Below, one piece after another: positions 44,291 to 56,315 of a DNA stretch of 64,000 nt. The position numbers were made by a program, and so were the translations under genes. The first letter of the stretch is position 1. The number at the start of each line of letters is the position of its first letter. Origin of the DNA: Tomocerus qinae. Taxonomy: Eukaryota > Arthropoda > Collembola > Entomobryomorpha > Tomoceridae. The DNA is taken from NCBI GenBank assembly GCA_020055645.1, contig CM034546.1, forward strand, positions 29,822,001-29,886,000. Reading direction: 5' to 3'. Below the pieces are notes generated by a model that was given only the letters and a program-made list of their open reading frames with translations, searched no databases and was not told the origin of the DNA.

Positions 44291-44606
44291 TCTCTATATA
44301 AAAGACGCGCGGATTCGCCGTATTAGTATTCTTTAAATTATATTTATTGAAATTCCGGATCGGACTATTTCATGTATGTCTTGTTTCAAACCATCTATAT
44401 TTGTCGATGAATTTCAGGACAATGTGTGCTATAAATTTATATTTTCACGTTATTCTAGCACTTGTCGATGAATTTCGGGACAATGTGTGCTATAAATTTA
44501 TATTTTCACGTTATTCTAGCACTTGTCGATGAATTTCGGGACAATGTGAGCTAGAAATTTATATATTTTAGCGTTATTCTAGCACTTAGCGCTAGGTTTC
44601 TGCTAG
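44291..44606 (+). mobile_element. Short Helitron-like element with a 61-bp minisatellite
   Basis: It starts TCTCTATATAAAAGACGCG and ends GTTTCTGCTAG before T. A CTAGC/GCTAG hairpin (44579-44583/44591-44595) lies 7 bases before the CTAG, as Helitron 3' ends require. The base before the 5' end is T, not the expected A. The interior is three 61-bp units beginning GTCGATGAATTTC at 44403, 44464 and 44525. Confidence 0.55.
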
Positions 44607-45588
44607 TTATTATACTAATACCTATTGAAATGTTTATACAAAATCTCCAACTTTTTGCGTTTGATGTTGTTTTTAATCGTCAATTGGTGTTCCACTTATT
44701 TATAGACTCAGTTGTCTTTTTATATGGGGATAAACTGCAAAGCAGGCAGCGCAATGCCCGAAGGGCAATGTGTGGTTTCACCACTTATACTGTACTTCTG
44801 ACGTAGATAAAATTTTGTCAACTGGAATTGCTCGTAAACTAGCAGCTTTTATGAAATAATGCAAGATACCGTAAATGTAAAGAATTTTTTTGCGGGGTGT
44901 GCTTTAATATCAAAACAGCTTTTCGGTGTCAACTTTAGCCGTAAGAACCGGAAGAATGAATTTTAAAATTTTTTGGTAATCTAATTTATCTCCTTGGCTA
45001 CCATCATAATGATCATAGTCATAGTCAATTGGGTACTGGATAGAGTGTATGGACTAGGAATACACATTGAACATTCCATTTCCTAATTCAATCTCTGTAG
45101 ATACGGAGTATTGAGTGCACTGAGTGATGTCGGCCATGACGGATTTAAAGATGCATTATTCCTGTTACTATACGTAGTATTCCCATTCCCAATAATCCCA
45201 ATTCATTCATCTAAGTGCAAATACGGAGTATTGATCCTGTCATCCCATGGGGACTATTTTCAAATCGAGGGGGACATGAAAATTGCTTCTCATTGGTGGA
45301 CGGAATTTTTTATTGACCAATCAGAACGTAGCATTTAATTTCAAAATTTTATATGATTTTCAAAATGCATTCCCAGGGGAAATACTTATTTTAACGTAAA
45401 ATTTAGGCAGTGATAAAAATTTCGGAAATGACAACTTTACTCGAGTACTGTACATTGTCATGCATGGTATTGATACCTACATAATTAATTTCGAAATATT
45501 CCTAATCTAGTTAAATCTTTTGTAGTTCGTAGTTATATGATAGTTATAACCACATATATCAAGAAAAACAATAAAATAAAAAATATAA
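44607..45588. other. Gene-free interval
   Basis: Nothing recognisable on either strand; AT-rich with scattered short open frames. A 75-codon frame at 45111-45338 has no recognisable motif. Confidence 0.35.
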
Positions 45589-46379
45589 CAGGTAAAAACC
45601 TGGAAAAATATACGGTGAGAATGCCAGCAAAACTTAAAAACAAGGCATTATTTAGAGATTGCGGTATGAGAAAATAATGAAATTTTGCAAAACTATTCTC
45701 CTAAATAATCTCCCCGTGCGTTTAAAGCTATTCCCTTGCAATTCTTCAACAATGATATCGGACATACTGTGTAATTGTTATTATTATAATTGACAATAAT
45801 AATATGAAAAATGAGATAACAAATGAGATTAAAAGTTGAAAACTAAGGTCCAGCTTCTTTAAATGGTGACTTCAATAAACATCGGCATTTTCTATGTTAC
45901 AGTTGTGAATGAAAATTTGACATTACATTAAATTTTTTATACACCCCTACCCCTCATATTAGGAGTGCAATCATGTAATGATTTAAAAAAAACAAATAGA
46001 ATATTTTATCTAGAATAGGGGCACAAAAAATGGCGCATATCGTCAACTCTCCGTAGCTCCGTTATTCACATTACAGCCGTTATGCTATTTTACAAAGGCG
46101 TACAAATTCCCATTATACGAAATATTCTTCATCCCTATATAGGTTAGCTACATTGACGGGCCAGGAAAACACAATTTGAGGTTTTGGCTCCAGTACTCAT
46201 GTCGCAAAACAAATGTTCAAAGATAGTTCAAATGACTTAACTTTAAACGCACGGGGAGATTATTTAGGAGAATAGTTTTGCAAAATTTCATTATTTTCGC
46301 ATACCGCAATCTCTAAATAATGCCTTGTTTTTAAGTTTTGCTGGCATTCTCACCGTATATTTTTCCAGGGTTTTACCTG
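45589..46379. mobile_element. Element with 139-bp terminal inverted repeats
   Basis: The left arm 45589-45727 (CAGGTAAAAACCTGG ... GTGCGTTTAAAG) is almost perfectly complementary to the right arm 46241-46379. The ~510-bp interior has no gene. Long inverted repeats on a short interior suggest a MULE- or hAT-derived MITE, but no clear target duplication is seen; AATATA flanks both sides in inverted form. Confidence 0.8.
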
Positions 46380-48593
46380 CTATATTTAAATACAGAACTA
46401 CATTTTATTTTTTTCAAATTTTGAAAATTTTTATTTCACAAATCAATGCATACTTCTCCATTTAAACAGAGATATCTTACGATTTAAGGTCTTGATCCCT
46501 CCAGTGTTATTATTATTCTTGGATAGTCTTTTACAAATATTTACCAGAGACCAACAATAAAGCATTCAAGTTAATCATCCTTTTCCTGTATCATCACTGA
46601 TTCGGTTGTATATTTTAGCTTATAAATACATATCACTCTACCTTATGGAAAACAGTCAAGTGTTTTGTTTAAACTGTTATCTACAGTCTACAGCTTTTAA
46701 CATTTTCCTGTATACCATCCTGTAAATCAATTGTATCTTATTCCATTTCCATAATTAATCTATACGAAAGGAGTATAACTATTAAGAATAAAATTAAGCT
46801 CTATATAGCTGGATACTATAAACTATATGTCTCGATACTTTGTATACACCTAACACAATATAATGTCTAAACATAGAAAGTATATTATTATGATTGATGT
46901 ATGTTTATCACAGTATGTAATTAAAGTGAGAAAGATTACTGGTAGTCTTTATCACTATGATTACATACCTGTTGATGCGACCGATGAAAATTCATGTCAT
47001 CTATTGATAACGCTTGACTCTGGTGCCAGTGGTGGTTTAATGTCGAGTATCTATAAATTACGAATTGCGAATACAATTTGGTGACAATTGTGACAATGTA
47101 TTTTTAGTGAAGTCAAAATGTAAAATATTTTCAATTACGAAATTGTAAAATTGGAAAGCCAATATTGACTTAAAGGATGGAAAAATGCATAATAGAAGGA
47201 GAAATCAATGCTTTTTCCCAAAATTCCAATGGCTACTATTCATTCCTCATAGTCATTCGGCGGACTGCGTTGAGTCGCAATGGAAATTATGACAAAATTT
47301 TTCATGTGCCTCAGCCTAAGAAGTGGCTTAAAGAGACGGGGATTGGAAAAAAAGCTAATAAAATTTAACTACATTGTTAAGTAATATCACTATACAAGTA
47401 CATTTTAATTGAAATAATTTTATTTCATGCAATGCAACCAATTTAAAGTAATTGTAATACAGTAGCATTTAACTGTAATAGTTACTGTTATCCTACTATT
47501 TGCTCCAGCTGCACAGTCCATGTTTCTTGGTCCAAAAATAAAAGATATTGTGTAATAAAGCGTCAAAGCAAGCCTGTTAAAAGCCAATGAGAAAACTGCG
47601 TAATTAAAAAGTTACAAAGTATTATAGTTTCGATTTTCGTTCTGCCGTGTCTCCTTATTTCTCAAACCGGCAGCTGATCTAATGGGGAGCTTTTCTAATA
47701 GGGAGCTTGTCTAAAGGGGAGCTTTTCTAATAAGGAGATTGTCTAACGGGGAGCTTTTCTAATAGGGAGATTGTCTAACGGGGAGATTTTCTAATACGGG
47801 AGCTTTTACAACGTATTCAAAATATAGGGTTATTAATGGATCAAATCAGATATTTTTCTCATTTATCAATATTATGATATGCAAAACTGTAGTGGCTATT
47901 CAGTCAGTGAGTGCATATTATCTGAATATTCCCTACAAAGCTGTTAAATAGTATTTTATTTCTATTATAGCGGATTGGTAGAACTATTTGGTTATATGTC
48001 TCATCTTCTTCGAAAGGGTTGGCAATAACAAAAATATTTGTTTTATGGTCATAGGGTTGTTCAAACATTGTATTTTAAAGCTAAAATGAAGAGTATAGTA
48101 AAATAAGTAAGAAATGAAATGTGTGAAATCCAATCGTGATATTGATAAATAGGTTGAATTTTGTAACAAATGTGTAAAGAAGGAAGGATGTTTGTAAATG
48201 GGAGACGAATTATTCTGATAGAGGTTATAAAATAAATATCAGATTCATCTGGAAGAAAAGACGATCAAAACTGTAATTCCCAAGAGTGTAGCCATTAAGT
48301 CCTTGGGTGCATACCAACTCGAAAAACGTAAGTTTGCATTCAATTTTGCTCTGGCAATTAGGAGCTTAGTGTAATTTTCCTTCCTCACTTACCTTAGCCT
48401 ATTTGGTGGAACCTGAAGGAAGAAAAAGCTATTCCATCTATCTCATCCACTTTTTTCTGTATCATAATATCACATATTATGCAGTATAGAGCTAGGAGAA
48501 ATCTATTTGCACCCATACTATGTACGCACAAAGATGATAGCTTCGTGGGATACCCAGACAGCCGGATGCAAGTAAGTAACAGCGAGATCGCAG
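46380..48593. other. Repeat family B copy 2 and a minisatellite
   Basis: Positions 46565-47390 are the second copy of the family described at 36860-37445. Positions 47685-47808 are a minisatellite of ~19-bp half-units alternating CTAATAGGGAGCTT and GTCTAACGGGGAGCTT, six to seven half-units long. No gene is supported; an antisense frame near 48394-48801 overlaps the transposon end. Confidence 0.5.
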
Positions 48594-48977
48594 GCTGCAC
48601 ACACCATTGGGCCTTCATTTGATTTTGGTTGGCAACGTTGGGGATTTGGGGACATTGGCGAATGGTACTACCAAATGCAGTTTCCCAACCAAATGTATTC
48701 ATTGTAATATATAAGTTGGACCGCGACATTGGGCTAGTGTCGGCTTTTGGTAGGCAATGTGCAAAATAGTTCCCTTGCGCCACAAGCGAGTTTATGTACA
48801 TCTACTTGCGGCGCAATACACAGCGTTGGTTCAATAGATCCTCCTCGATTACAGTACACAATTTAAACTTAAAAGACCAACGGCCATTCTCTCGACTTCA
48901 TTCGACGTGCGACGTGCTTCATTTTTTCATTGCATTAATTCAGTTTTTTTGAATTCCCGATATTTAAAAAGTTTCAA

Positions 48978-50655
48978 ATGCCAAAATATACTATAGTTGC
49001 CTTTGACCATGAAAATACAACTGCTGCAGTCCCAACAGTTTGGCTTTCAGAAAATTTTGATATTTGTCATTGGCCACCGTGTTCTGGACCAAAGTTTACC
49101 ACTTTAGTTATTAATTGTAATCCACCAGAGGACAATTGGGAAGTTTACGAATGCAGAAAATTAGAGCAGTGTGGTAAGATAAAAATATTCATCGTCAGAC
49201 ATATTTTTTGAACTACATTATGATTGAGGGCACATATAGATTTAGACTTAACTGTTGGTTTTCAAAAACATTTTTTTAAAATTTTTAGATGATTATAAGT
49301 TAGCCAGAAAACTCGCCATACAAGCTGAAAACACTTCCACTCTGGAAATAAGTGACAAGGACGTTACGCCAAGCCGGACCAAACGGAAGCGAAAGTCAAA
49401 ACCTAAAGTTCGCCGATTAGAATTTAATTCAACGACAGTTGATTCAATAAATCTAAGCCAAGAAGATAACTTTGATTTAGGGAGCCCGATTCCAATTAAT
49501 GAACCAGTAAATGAAGATCTGTCATTAAATGCAAACGAAACACTCCTCAACGAAGTTTTTTTACCCAGCAATTTGAACGACCAAAGTGAGGATGTTGTAA
49601 TATGTGATCCGGTAGGAGACTTAAGACGCGAATTGGAGGATTTTAAAACCCATACAAATCATAAGCATTTAAAATTTCAGTGTAAACACTCATTATACAA
49701 TTGATATATATCAATTTGTACTCAACGGGTTTTTAATTTTTATAAATACCAAAATTTATATATCAAGTGCAATAAGTTGTTGATTGTTAACAATTTAAAA
49801 GCATCTTTTTTAACTTTATTATCTTAAATTTATTTTTATATATTTGACTACAGGAAAGCTTAAAAAAATTCTGAGAGAGACTGTTAAAGTGAAAGAGGAA
49901 TTAAAGGAACTGGTTCAACTCATAAATTCCGCAAAATCTGTCGTCAACATCGAAGAAGTTCAGCTTCCCGACCTTCCTGTCAACAGTGTTGATAGCTACA
50001 ATTCTCTCAATGACTGGATTTATGGTGATAAGGATAATAAAAGCAATTTGGTAATTTTTGTAATAAAAATATTTTTAAATACAATTTAAAGAAAGCCGTC
50101 AATGAAATACGGTTTTATATTACGAAATGTTAAAATGTGGTGTCTTTTTCATTAGATGAATCATCTAAAAGCAATCGGTGGAACATCGATAAGTTCAATT
50201 ACGCAAAGAATTCTTGCCCGTACAGTTGGATATCCTTTAGATACTCTTTGTAATTTTACCGGCCGACATGGAAAACAAAAGTTTAGTGGTTCTCAACTCC
50301 ACATTGTAATTAAAAGTAAGTAATTTCATACTTATATTTTTTTATTGACAGATACCCTAGCCAAAACATTATAGAGTTATAGCGCATTTCAAGATTCACT
50401 ACAACCTATACATATCGCAATTGCTAAATGCTTAATTGTTGCGTTTTTATTTTAGGTTCTGTCAGAGGTAATTTGATTGCCCAAAATAGTACTGATAATC
50501 AAATCGACACAACAATAATGCAATGGCTTCGTTGTGCGAAGGACAGAAACGGGGGTCGCGAAGTTCGACGACGATTACAAGTATCTTGTCAAAATGCCCT
50601 AAATCAAGTTCCCTACCACCGTCAACTAAGCGGAGAAGGATCGCCTCATACATAA
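48978..50655 (+). CDS. DUF4806-type companion protein of the CACTA-like element (5 exons)
   Basis: Likely exons: 48978-49173, 49289-49681, 49854-50050, 50156-50315 and 50456-50655. Most junctions have GT-AG ends and matching phases (C/DDYKLARK; SNL/MNHLKAIGG; IK/SSVRGNL). Exon 1 starts MPKYTIVAFDHENTT and has WL, CHWPP; exon 2 has a strongly basic TKRKRKSKPKVRR, a likely nuclear signal; exons 4-5 carry the DUF4806-like domain (LKAIGGTS, NFTGRHGKQKFSGSQL, IMQWLRCAKDR). Such proteins commonly travel with transposons of this type; their role is unknown. The most natural exon 2-3 join creates an in-frame TGA, so either another junction is used or this copy is broken. The last exon overlaps the transposase frame by 133 bases. 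Confidence 0.7.
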
Positions 50656-52610
50656 ATAACCTTGAAGTCAACGATGAAATGGAAAATATTCCGATAGCCC
50701 AAATTGAATTGCCAAATACAGAATTAAATTCTAATCATGATGTTAATAATGTAGTAAGTTCGTATAATGTAGAAATCAATGCTAAAGCAACCTTAACAGA
50801 TTCATTTTTTAGCAAAAATGTGGAGTTTTCTCCAAATAATTTAGAACAACCTTGTGAATATGAGCCTTTAGAATTTAAATGTAAATTAGCTGCTTGGGCC
50901 TGCAAACATAATATCACTCATTCAGCAGTACGAGATTTGTTATCTATATTGCCAGACACTGTAAAAGGTCATAATTTCCCTACTGATCCCAGAACTTTGC
51001 TTCAAACGCCCAGAGTGATACCAGTAAGTGATATAGGAAGTGGTAGTTTTTATTATTTTGGTTTACAAATGGGTATTGTAAGAAAAATATCCAAAGGACT
51101 TAGAGTTGTAGCTTTACCAATAATTTCAAAAATTAGACACTCCATCGGAAATGGGAAAAAGTTAATAACCATTTCTATTGGTATTGACGGGGTTAATATT
51201 AGTAGAAGTAGTAAATCTCAGTTTTGGCCAATATTATGTAGAGTTAGCGAATCCGTTGATCAGTCTCCTTTCATTGTAGCTTTGTATTTTGGTGCAGAGA
51301 AACCGCAAAGCTTTAATGATTTTTTATTTCGATTTGTGGAAGAAATGATGATCTTAGAAAGTGAAGGCTTGCAAGTTAAAGGCCAGCAATATTTTATAAG
51401 GATATTAAGTTTCATTGCAGATGCACCAGCTAGAAGTTGTATTAAGAATTACAGGCCTTTTAACAGCTATTATGGTTGTGAACGGTGCTGTGATAAGGGA
51501 AAGTGGATTGGTAGAATCGTGTTTTCAGATTCAGATTTGTCGGAAAGACGAACCGACGATAATTTTAAGTCAATGTCGCAGCGAAAATATCACAATGGCG
51601 AATCAATTCTATTCCAACTAAATGTTGGTCTTGTTTCTCAGTTTCCGTTAGACTACATGCATTTAGTCCTTTTAGGTGTCACAAGAAAACTCTTGTATAT
51701 ATGGGTTAAAGGAAAGCTCCCTAATAAAATATCTTCTAAAAGTGTAAGTCTTGTAAATGAAAAGCTGCTTGCTATTAAGGAGCATATACCAAAAGAGTTT
51801 AGTAGAAAACCCAGGTCATTAAAAGAGATAGACAATTTTAAGGCTACCGAGTTTCGACTTTTTTTATTGTACACAGGGCCAATTGTATTAAAGGGAATTA
51901 TATCGGCAAAAAGGTACCGTCATTTTATGTATTTGCATACTGCAATGTTAATATTGTTGTCTAAAAACGCATCGAATAACGAGTGGAATGCAAATGCAAA
52001 AAACTTGTTGGGAAAATTTGTCAGCAAATTTCCCAAATTATATGGAGAAGAATCTTTAGTGTATAATGTCCATTCACTATTACACTTATCAGATGATGCC
52101 TTAAATTTTGGAGAACTTGACAATATTAGTGCTTTCCCATTCGAAACCTATATGATGACACTTAAAAGAATGGTTAGAGGAAACAATTACCAGTTACAAC
52201 AGGTAGTTAAACGGGTATCGGAAATGAACAATCTCGATGAATCGCTTTCGTTAAACAACGAAAAAGCAATGTTTAAAAATGGAAATTGTTATAAATGTCA
52301 TTATAAGGATACATGTGTAAGTACAAGCAATGGCGATAACTGCTTCATCTTACAAGATAGGAACATTATCATTATTGACTCTATAATAACAGAAAATGGA
52401 ATTCCAGTTTATATAAAAGGTAAAGTTTTCACAAATAGAAATACAGTTAGTTTTTACCCTTTTGAAAGCTCCACCTTAGGCATATATAAACTAAATTTGA
52501 AACATTTATCGCCCCAAAAAACGTACGTAATGAAGCAGTTATTGCAAAAATGTGTTCTTCTACCGTACGAATCTAATTTTATTTGTATTCCTTATACTCA
52601 TGCGTTGTAA
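50523..52610 (+). CDS. CACTA-like transposase, intact (695 aa)
   Basis: A DDE-type transposase that would cut and rejoin element ends in the nucleus. Candidate catalytic acids sit in conserved blocks: D222 (ISIGIDGVNIS), D300 (SFIADAPARS), D377 (FPLDYMHLVLLGV) and E541 (AFPFETYM). A GCERC zinc-knuckle-like motif is at 318-322. The N-terminus has STKRRRI, a possible nuclear signal. The helical block at 116-142 and LPDTVKGHNFPTDPRTLL belong to the conserved N-part of this widespread arthropod/cnidarian family. The frame has no break. I kept the first ATG (50523), which lies inside the last exon of the companion gene; MENIPIAQ (codon 53) is an alternative that avoids the overlap. Confidence 0.88.
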   Translation: MASLCEGQKRGSRSSTTITSILSKCPKSSSLPPSTKRRRIASYINNLEVNDEMENIPIAQIELPNTELNSNHDVNNVVSSYNVEINAKATLTDSFFSKNVEFSPNNLEQPCEYEPLEFKCKLAAWACKHNITHSAVRDLLSILPDTVKGHNFPTDPRTLLQTPRVIPVSDIGSGSFYYFGLQMGIVRKISKGLRVVALPIISKIRHSIGNGKKLITISIGIDGVNISRSSKSQFWPILCRVSESVDQSPFIVALYFGAEKPQSFNDFLFRFVEEMMILESEGLQVKGQQYFIRILSFIADAPARSCIKNYRPFNSYYGCERCCDKGKWIGRIVFSDSDLSERRTDDNFKSMSQRKYHNGESILFQLNVGLVSQFPLDYMHLVLLGVTRKLLYIWVKGKLPNKISSKSVSLVNEKLLAIKEHIPKEFSRKPRSLKEIDNFKATEFRLFLLYTGPIVLKGIISAKRYRHFMYLHTAMLILLSKNASNNEWNANAKNLLGKFVSKFPKLYGEESLVYNVHSLLHLSDDALNFGELDNISAFPFETYMMTLKRMVRGNNYQLQQVVKRVSEMNNLDESLSLNNEKAMFKNGNCYKCHYKDTCVSTSNGDNCFILQDRNIIIIDSIITENGIPVYIKGKVFTNRNTVSFYPFESSTLGIYKLNLKHLSPQKTYVMKQLLQKCVLLPYESNFICIPYTHAL

Positions 52611-53036
52611 ACAAAATTTCAACTGAAGTTAATTGATTTGTTTTAAAATATAATACATTGTAGTGCCTTAAGAATTGATTTATGTATTAGTACTCATTTA
52701 CCGGTGACCGGCGTATATAATTAATAAATGGCTAAAATATTATTATTTTGATCTAATTAAATATTTATTTCTGAAAAGCATAATAATAATATCCATTAGC
52801 GGCATTTTGTTGGCATCAAAGCATGAATTCACTTTTGCCTACGTGGGCCCATGTTTTCATTTCCATTTAACTTAGCATGGCAAAGCGTTGGGACAACGTT
52901 GGCCTTACTTCGCCGAATGACAAATGTACTCCACAAGGCCAATACATGGCCAGCGCTCAAAAAGTACAGTGGGCCGATTTAGACGATTGTCGGCAAATTT
53001 CATTAGGCCGCTGTATGCCCAATGGTTTTGTGCAGC

Positions 53037-54589
53037 TAGGGATAGATGTCTAGCAGGCTTTTTTTTCTGGTGCTGGTGAGTTGCCTATATTATTATGTAG
53101 TAGTACTATATAAGGAGGCAATAAGTGAGTGTAGTAAGTAGTTTACGTAAGAATAGACAAAGCTAGCTTGCGAGAGTAATGGGACGGGGATGGTCGGGAG
53201 GAGAAAGCTGACTGATGTCAAAGTTAACAGGACTGCACTGAATTCAGCCGGAGTTGACTGTTTGGTTGGCTGCCTCCACTTGGCTTGGGCTTACGTGCGA
53301 TTAGAAGAAAGTGCAGTCAGTTCAGCTCAACTGGATTCAACCTAAGTGAGAAGAAAGAAAGGGAAAAGAAGCCCGAAAAAGAATAGTTCATATTGGCATT
53401 CAAAATTTATAATTTTTTCTCAAGTTGCGTTTCAACTGGAGGTTCTTTAGAGAATTTGTTGGGAAATTCTCGCTTTTTTGTCGAGGTATTAAGTGAATTT
53501 TTTATTGCTCTGGGGGTTCATTAGTTGATTTCTCTACAGGTTTCTATCCCATGTACAGAATACAATCCTTAAGCAATATTAACCTCCTCTCTCCTCGGCT
53601 CTCTGCGCAGACAGCCATAGCCCACTATTACACACACAATGGCTTCACAGCTACACATACATACATCTCTGCCATATGAAAGTACTTCAGTTGGACCTTT
53701 TCTTTTGCTAGACTCGGCTGGAGTGCTATTACCTAGTTGCCATTAAGTCAAGTCTGGCAGCCACAACACATTTCAACCCACATCCCCCTCCCGTGCCTAT
53801 AATACCTGTCCAATTTTACAAACTGCTACTTTTTTCTAACTCTCGAGACTTCGTATTAGCAGCCACTTGTCTCCAAATGCAATGGCAACTACCTATCTAT
53901 TTGTATACCTACTCTCTTCCTTTTCAAACTCCAAAATAACTCACTCTACCTAGTTCTGCCTCAAATAAACTTAAACAATAAGATTAAATACGCATGCAGA
54001 GCACCTACCGACGATATGTAAATGCAATACTCACCTGTCAGACTAAATATTTAGGGAAGGACATTTCTACCCTATAATTCCTAATTTCCGTACTGATGTG
54101 GAATAATTATCACCCCATTTCTTACCAGAGGTGGGCGCCATCCCTACTTTAGCCATCCAAATATGATCCATATCCATACTCATCCCCTACTTTTGTGTGA
54201 TTTTTTGGATAGGATGGAAAGGGTAGTTACTTTCAAACCAAGCACGGGATGGGTACGTACGGTATGTTTAGTTTTACATTATATTCCGAAGTATGGAGTA
54301 AGGATGGATAACCTTAGCGTCAAGTAAGTAGGGACGAGTAGGGTATGACTTGAGCTGAGATTTGTGTGGTAGGGATGGGTAAGGTATGGCTTGAACCAAG
54401 CTTGAAGTGGAAGGAAGAATACAGGAAGAATGTAAATAAGGTAAAAAAGGTAAAGAGGACTGCTTTCTTCGGAAAAGTGGCACTTTTTACCCTTTTGTAA
54501 AATAGGAGTACCTTTTTTGTTCCCTGTATTATATCGACAAACTATTTTAGCAGTTTTTAGTAGAGCTGGTGTTAGTTTATACTATTTCC
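53037..54589. other. Gene-free interval, partly pyrimidine-rich
   Basis: No supportable gene. 53580-53960 is C/T-rich (CTCCTCTCTCCTCGG). 54130-54420 contains diverged repeats of GGATGGGTA and its complement, flanking an inverted pair around 54200-54240. Nothing recognised. Confidence 0.35.
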
Positions 54590-56235
54590 TTGGTAACAGT
54601 TATGGCAGCTTTCTGAGTTAGTGCAGAAACCAATGATTTTGGAATGTATACTACTTGCACTACTTTGATAATTCTGAATTTTGACAGCTGGACTTATATG
54701 CCATATTATAATATAAATAATTTTAGTTTTGTACAGTAGGTTAGGTGTATCATATCAAAATTCCATCTGATTCTGACAATACGAAAACACAATAACACAA
54801 ACAGATCATTTTGCAAATTTGAACATTCTATATAAAATTGAATTTGTTTTGTTTGCAAGGAGTGAGTGGAGTACACTTATAAAAGGTTGACAATTTTATG
54901 GTAGTTTAATAATAACGTTGCCAGAAAAGTAAATATGAGAATAGTATCCCCCAACACTGGATGTTTCAGATATTTAATTACTAATCGTTTGTATTTTTCT
55001 AAGATTTTCCCTATTTACTATTCAACTCGCCGTGTCCAAGAGTTACGCCCTGTAATATGTATTTGTAATATAGTATGCGTGTGTTAATATTATTAAATGG
55101 CTACGTATAGATAAGTAATACATCTTCTGTATATCCATTTTATGGCGACCAAAAAACATAACCATGTCGAGCATATAATTCTACTTAAAAATCTTTTTTG
55201 ATAGTTGAATACCAGGGACGTATTTAGGAGTTTGTTAAAAAGTAGAGACACAGTTCAGCTTTATTCAGGTGACACCAATATGAGTTAAAATAAACAAACA
55301 TTAATAAACAACACAAAATGTTTACGTTTACGTGCAAATCTCGTGTAATGTTTTGATTTTTAGTTCTATTTAGTCTTTCTTGTCTTAAATACAATGCTCA
55401 ATGTTTGCATTATGTTTCAAAGATTTGTAGCTTTTGTGGAAAACCTCCTTTTCAATGTTTGTAGGTACGTGTTTCCGTAAGACCCTGTTACATTACATAA
55501 CACGCGCGCCTGGTGATATAAGCAATTTCCTATGCCAAAAATGACTATATGTATGCGTAAGAATACAACCTAGCGTGCAAACATCTGCTGGATACTACAA
55601 TAAAAAATAATGAATTATCTAATAAAATAACCGCCCAACTCTCACAACAGTCAAACATAGTACACCATTATGATAATGAGATATACTCCAAATAATAAAT
55701 AAAATATCTTTTACTATTACATAAATGGCTATGGATAAATAAATAGGATATATACATATTTCACTATAGGCTGAGAAAATGTTTTTCAAGAAATTATTCG
55801 TTTGTTCCTTTGGCAGCAATTGAACTATTTACCTAATGTATATTGTATATAATAATAATAATAATAATGGTAGGCGACTGACTGGCGGCCACAAAACACG
55901 AATTTAGGTCGCTTATTATATAGCATTATCATACCGATGAGCAACTACTGATGAACTGGCTTTGAATAGACTTTATATCTGTATTTATATAAGACAAACA
56001 AACAATTCAGGATCTGTTTGGATTGGATGTCAGACTAGTAATGATATTTTCGGAGAACTCAATGATGTCAATGTCAGCATTGAGCTTAGTAAAGACTTAT
56101 GTATTTGAAATAATATAAAATATGTTCTATCAAACTGTTATAAGACAGTAACAGGCAATTAAATTGCTAATTAAAACATAATTACTGTCAAGGACGAATT
56201 GCAGTCATATATTCGACTTATTTCCCATCTACCTA
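54590..56235. repeat. Dispersed repeat family A, copy 3 (longest)
   Basis: The longest copy. Its first part (54590-54735) matches 12590-12745; the rest (54751-56235) matches 14587-15960 and 10847-12065 in order. Non-coding. Because it joins directly the two parts that lie 1.8 kb apart around 12.7-14.6 kb, it suggests that the FLYWCH element and adjoining sequence inserted into copy 2. Confidence 0.6.
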
Positions 56236-56315
56236 CATTCACTTGTACCTAATTGGGTTCTTGAATACATCTTTAACTATTACGCTCTTCGTCGACTATT
56301 ATTTTTCCCATTTAC

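Larger units (their letters stand above)
48594..53036 (+). mobile_element. CACTA-like (EnSpm-type) autonomous DNA transposon
   Basis: Ends GCTGCACACACCATTGGGC and GCCCAATGGTTTTGTGCAGC form inverted termini. Subterminal regions (48600-48780 and 52830-53020) are rich in short repeated motifs (ACATTGGGC, CAACGTTGG, ATTGGCG) in both orientations, as transposase-binding arrays of CACTA elements are. It encodes an intact transposase and a five-exon companion gene on the same strand. The 3-bp target duplication is not certain (CAG against TAG). Confidence 0.82.

Noticed and set aside
48394..48801. 135-codon minus-strand frame
   Set aside because: It overlaps the terminal repeat and subterminal motifs of the CACTA-like element and has no recognisable domain.
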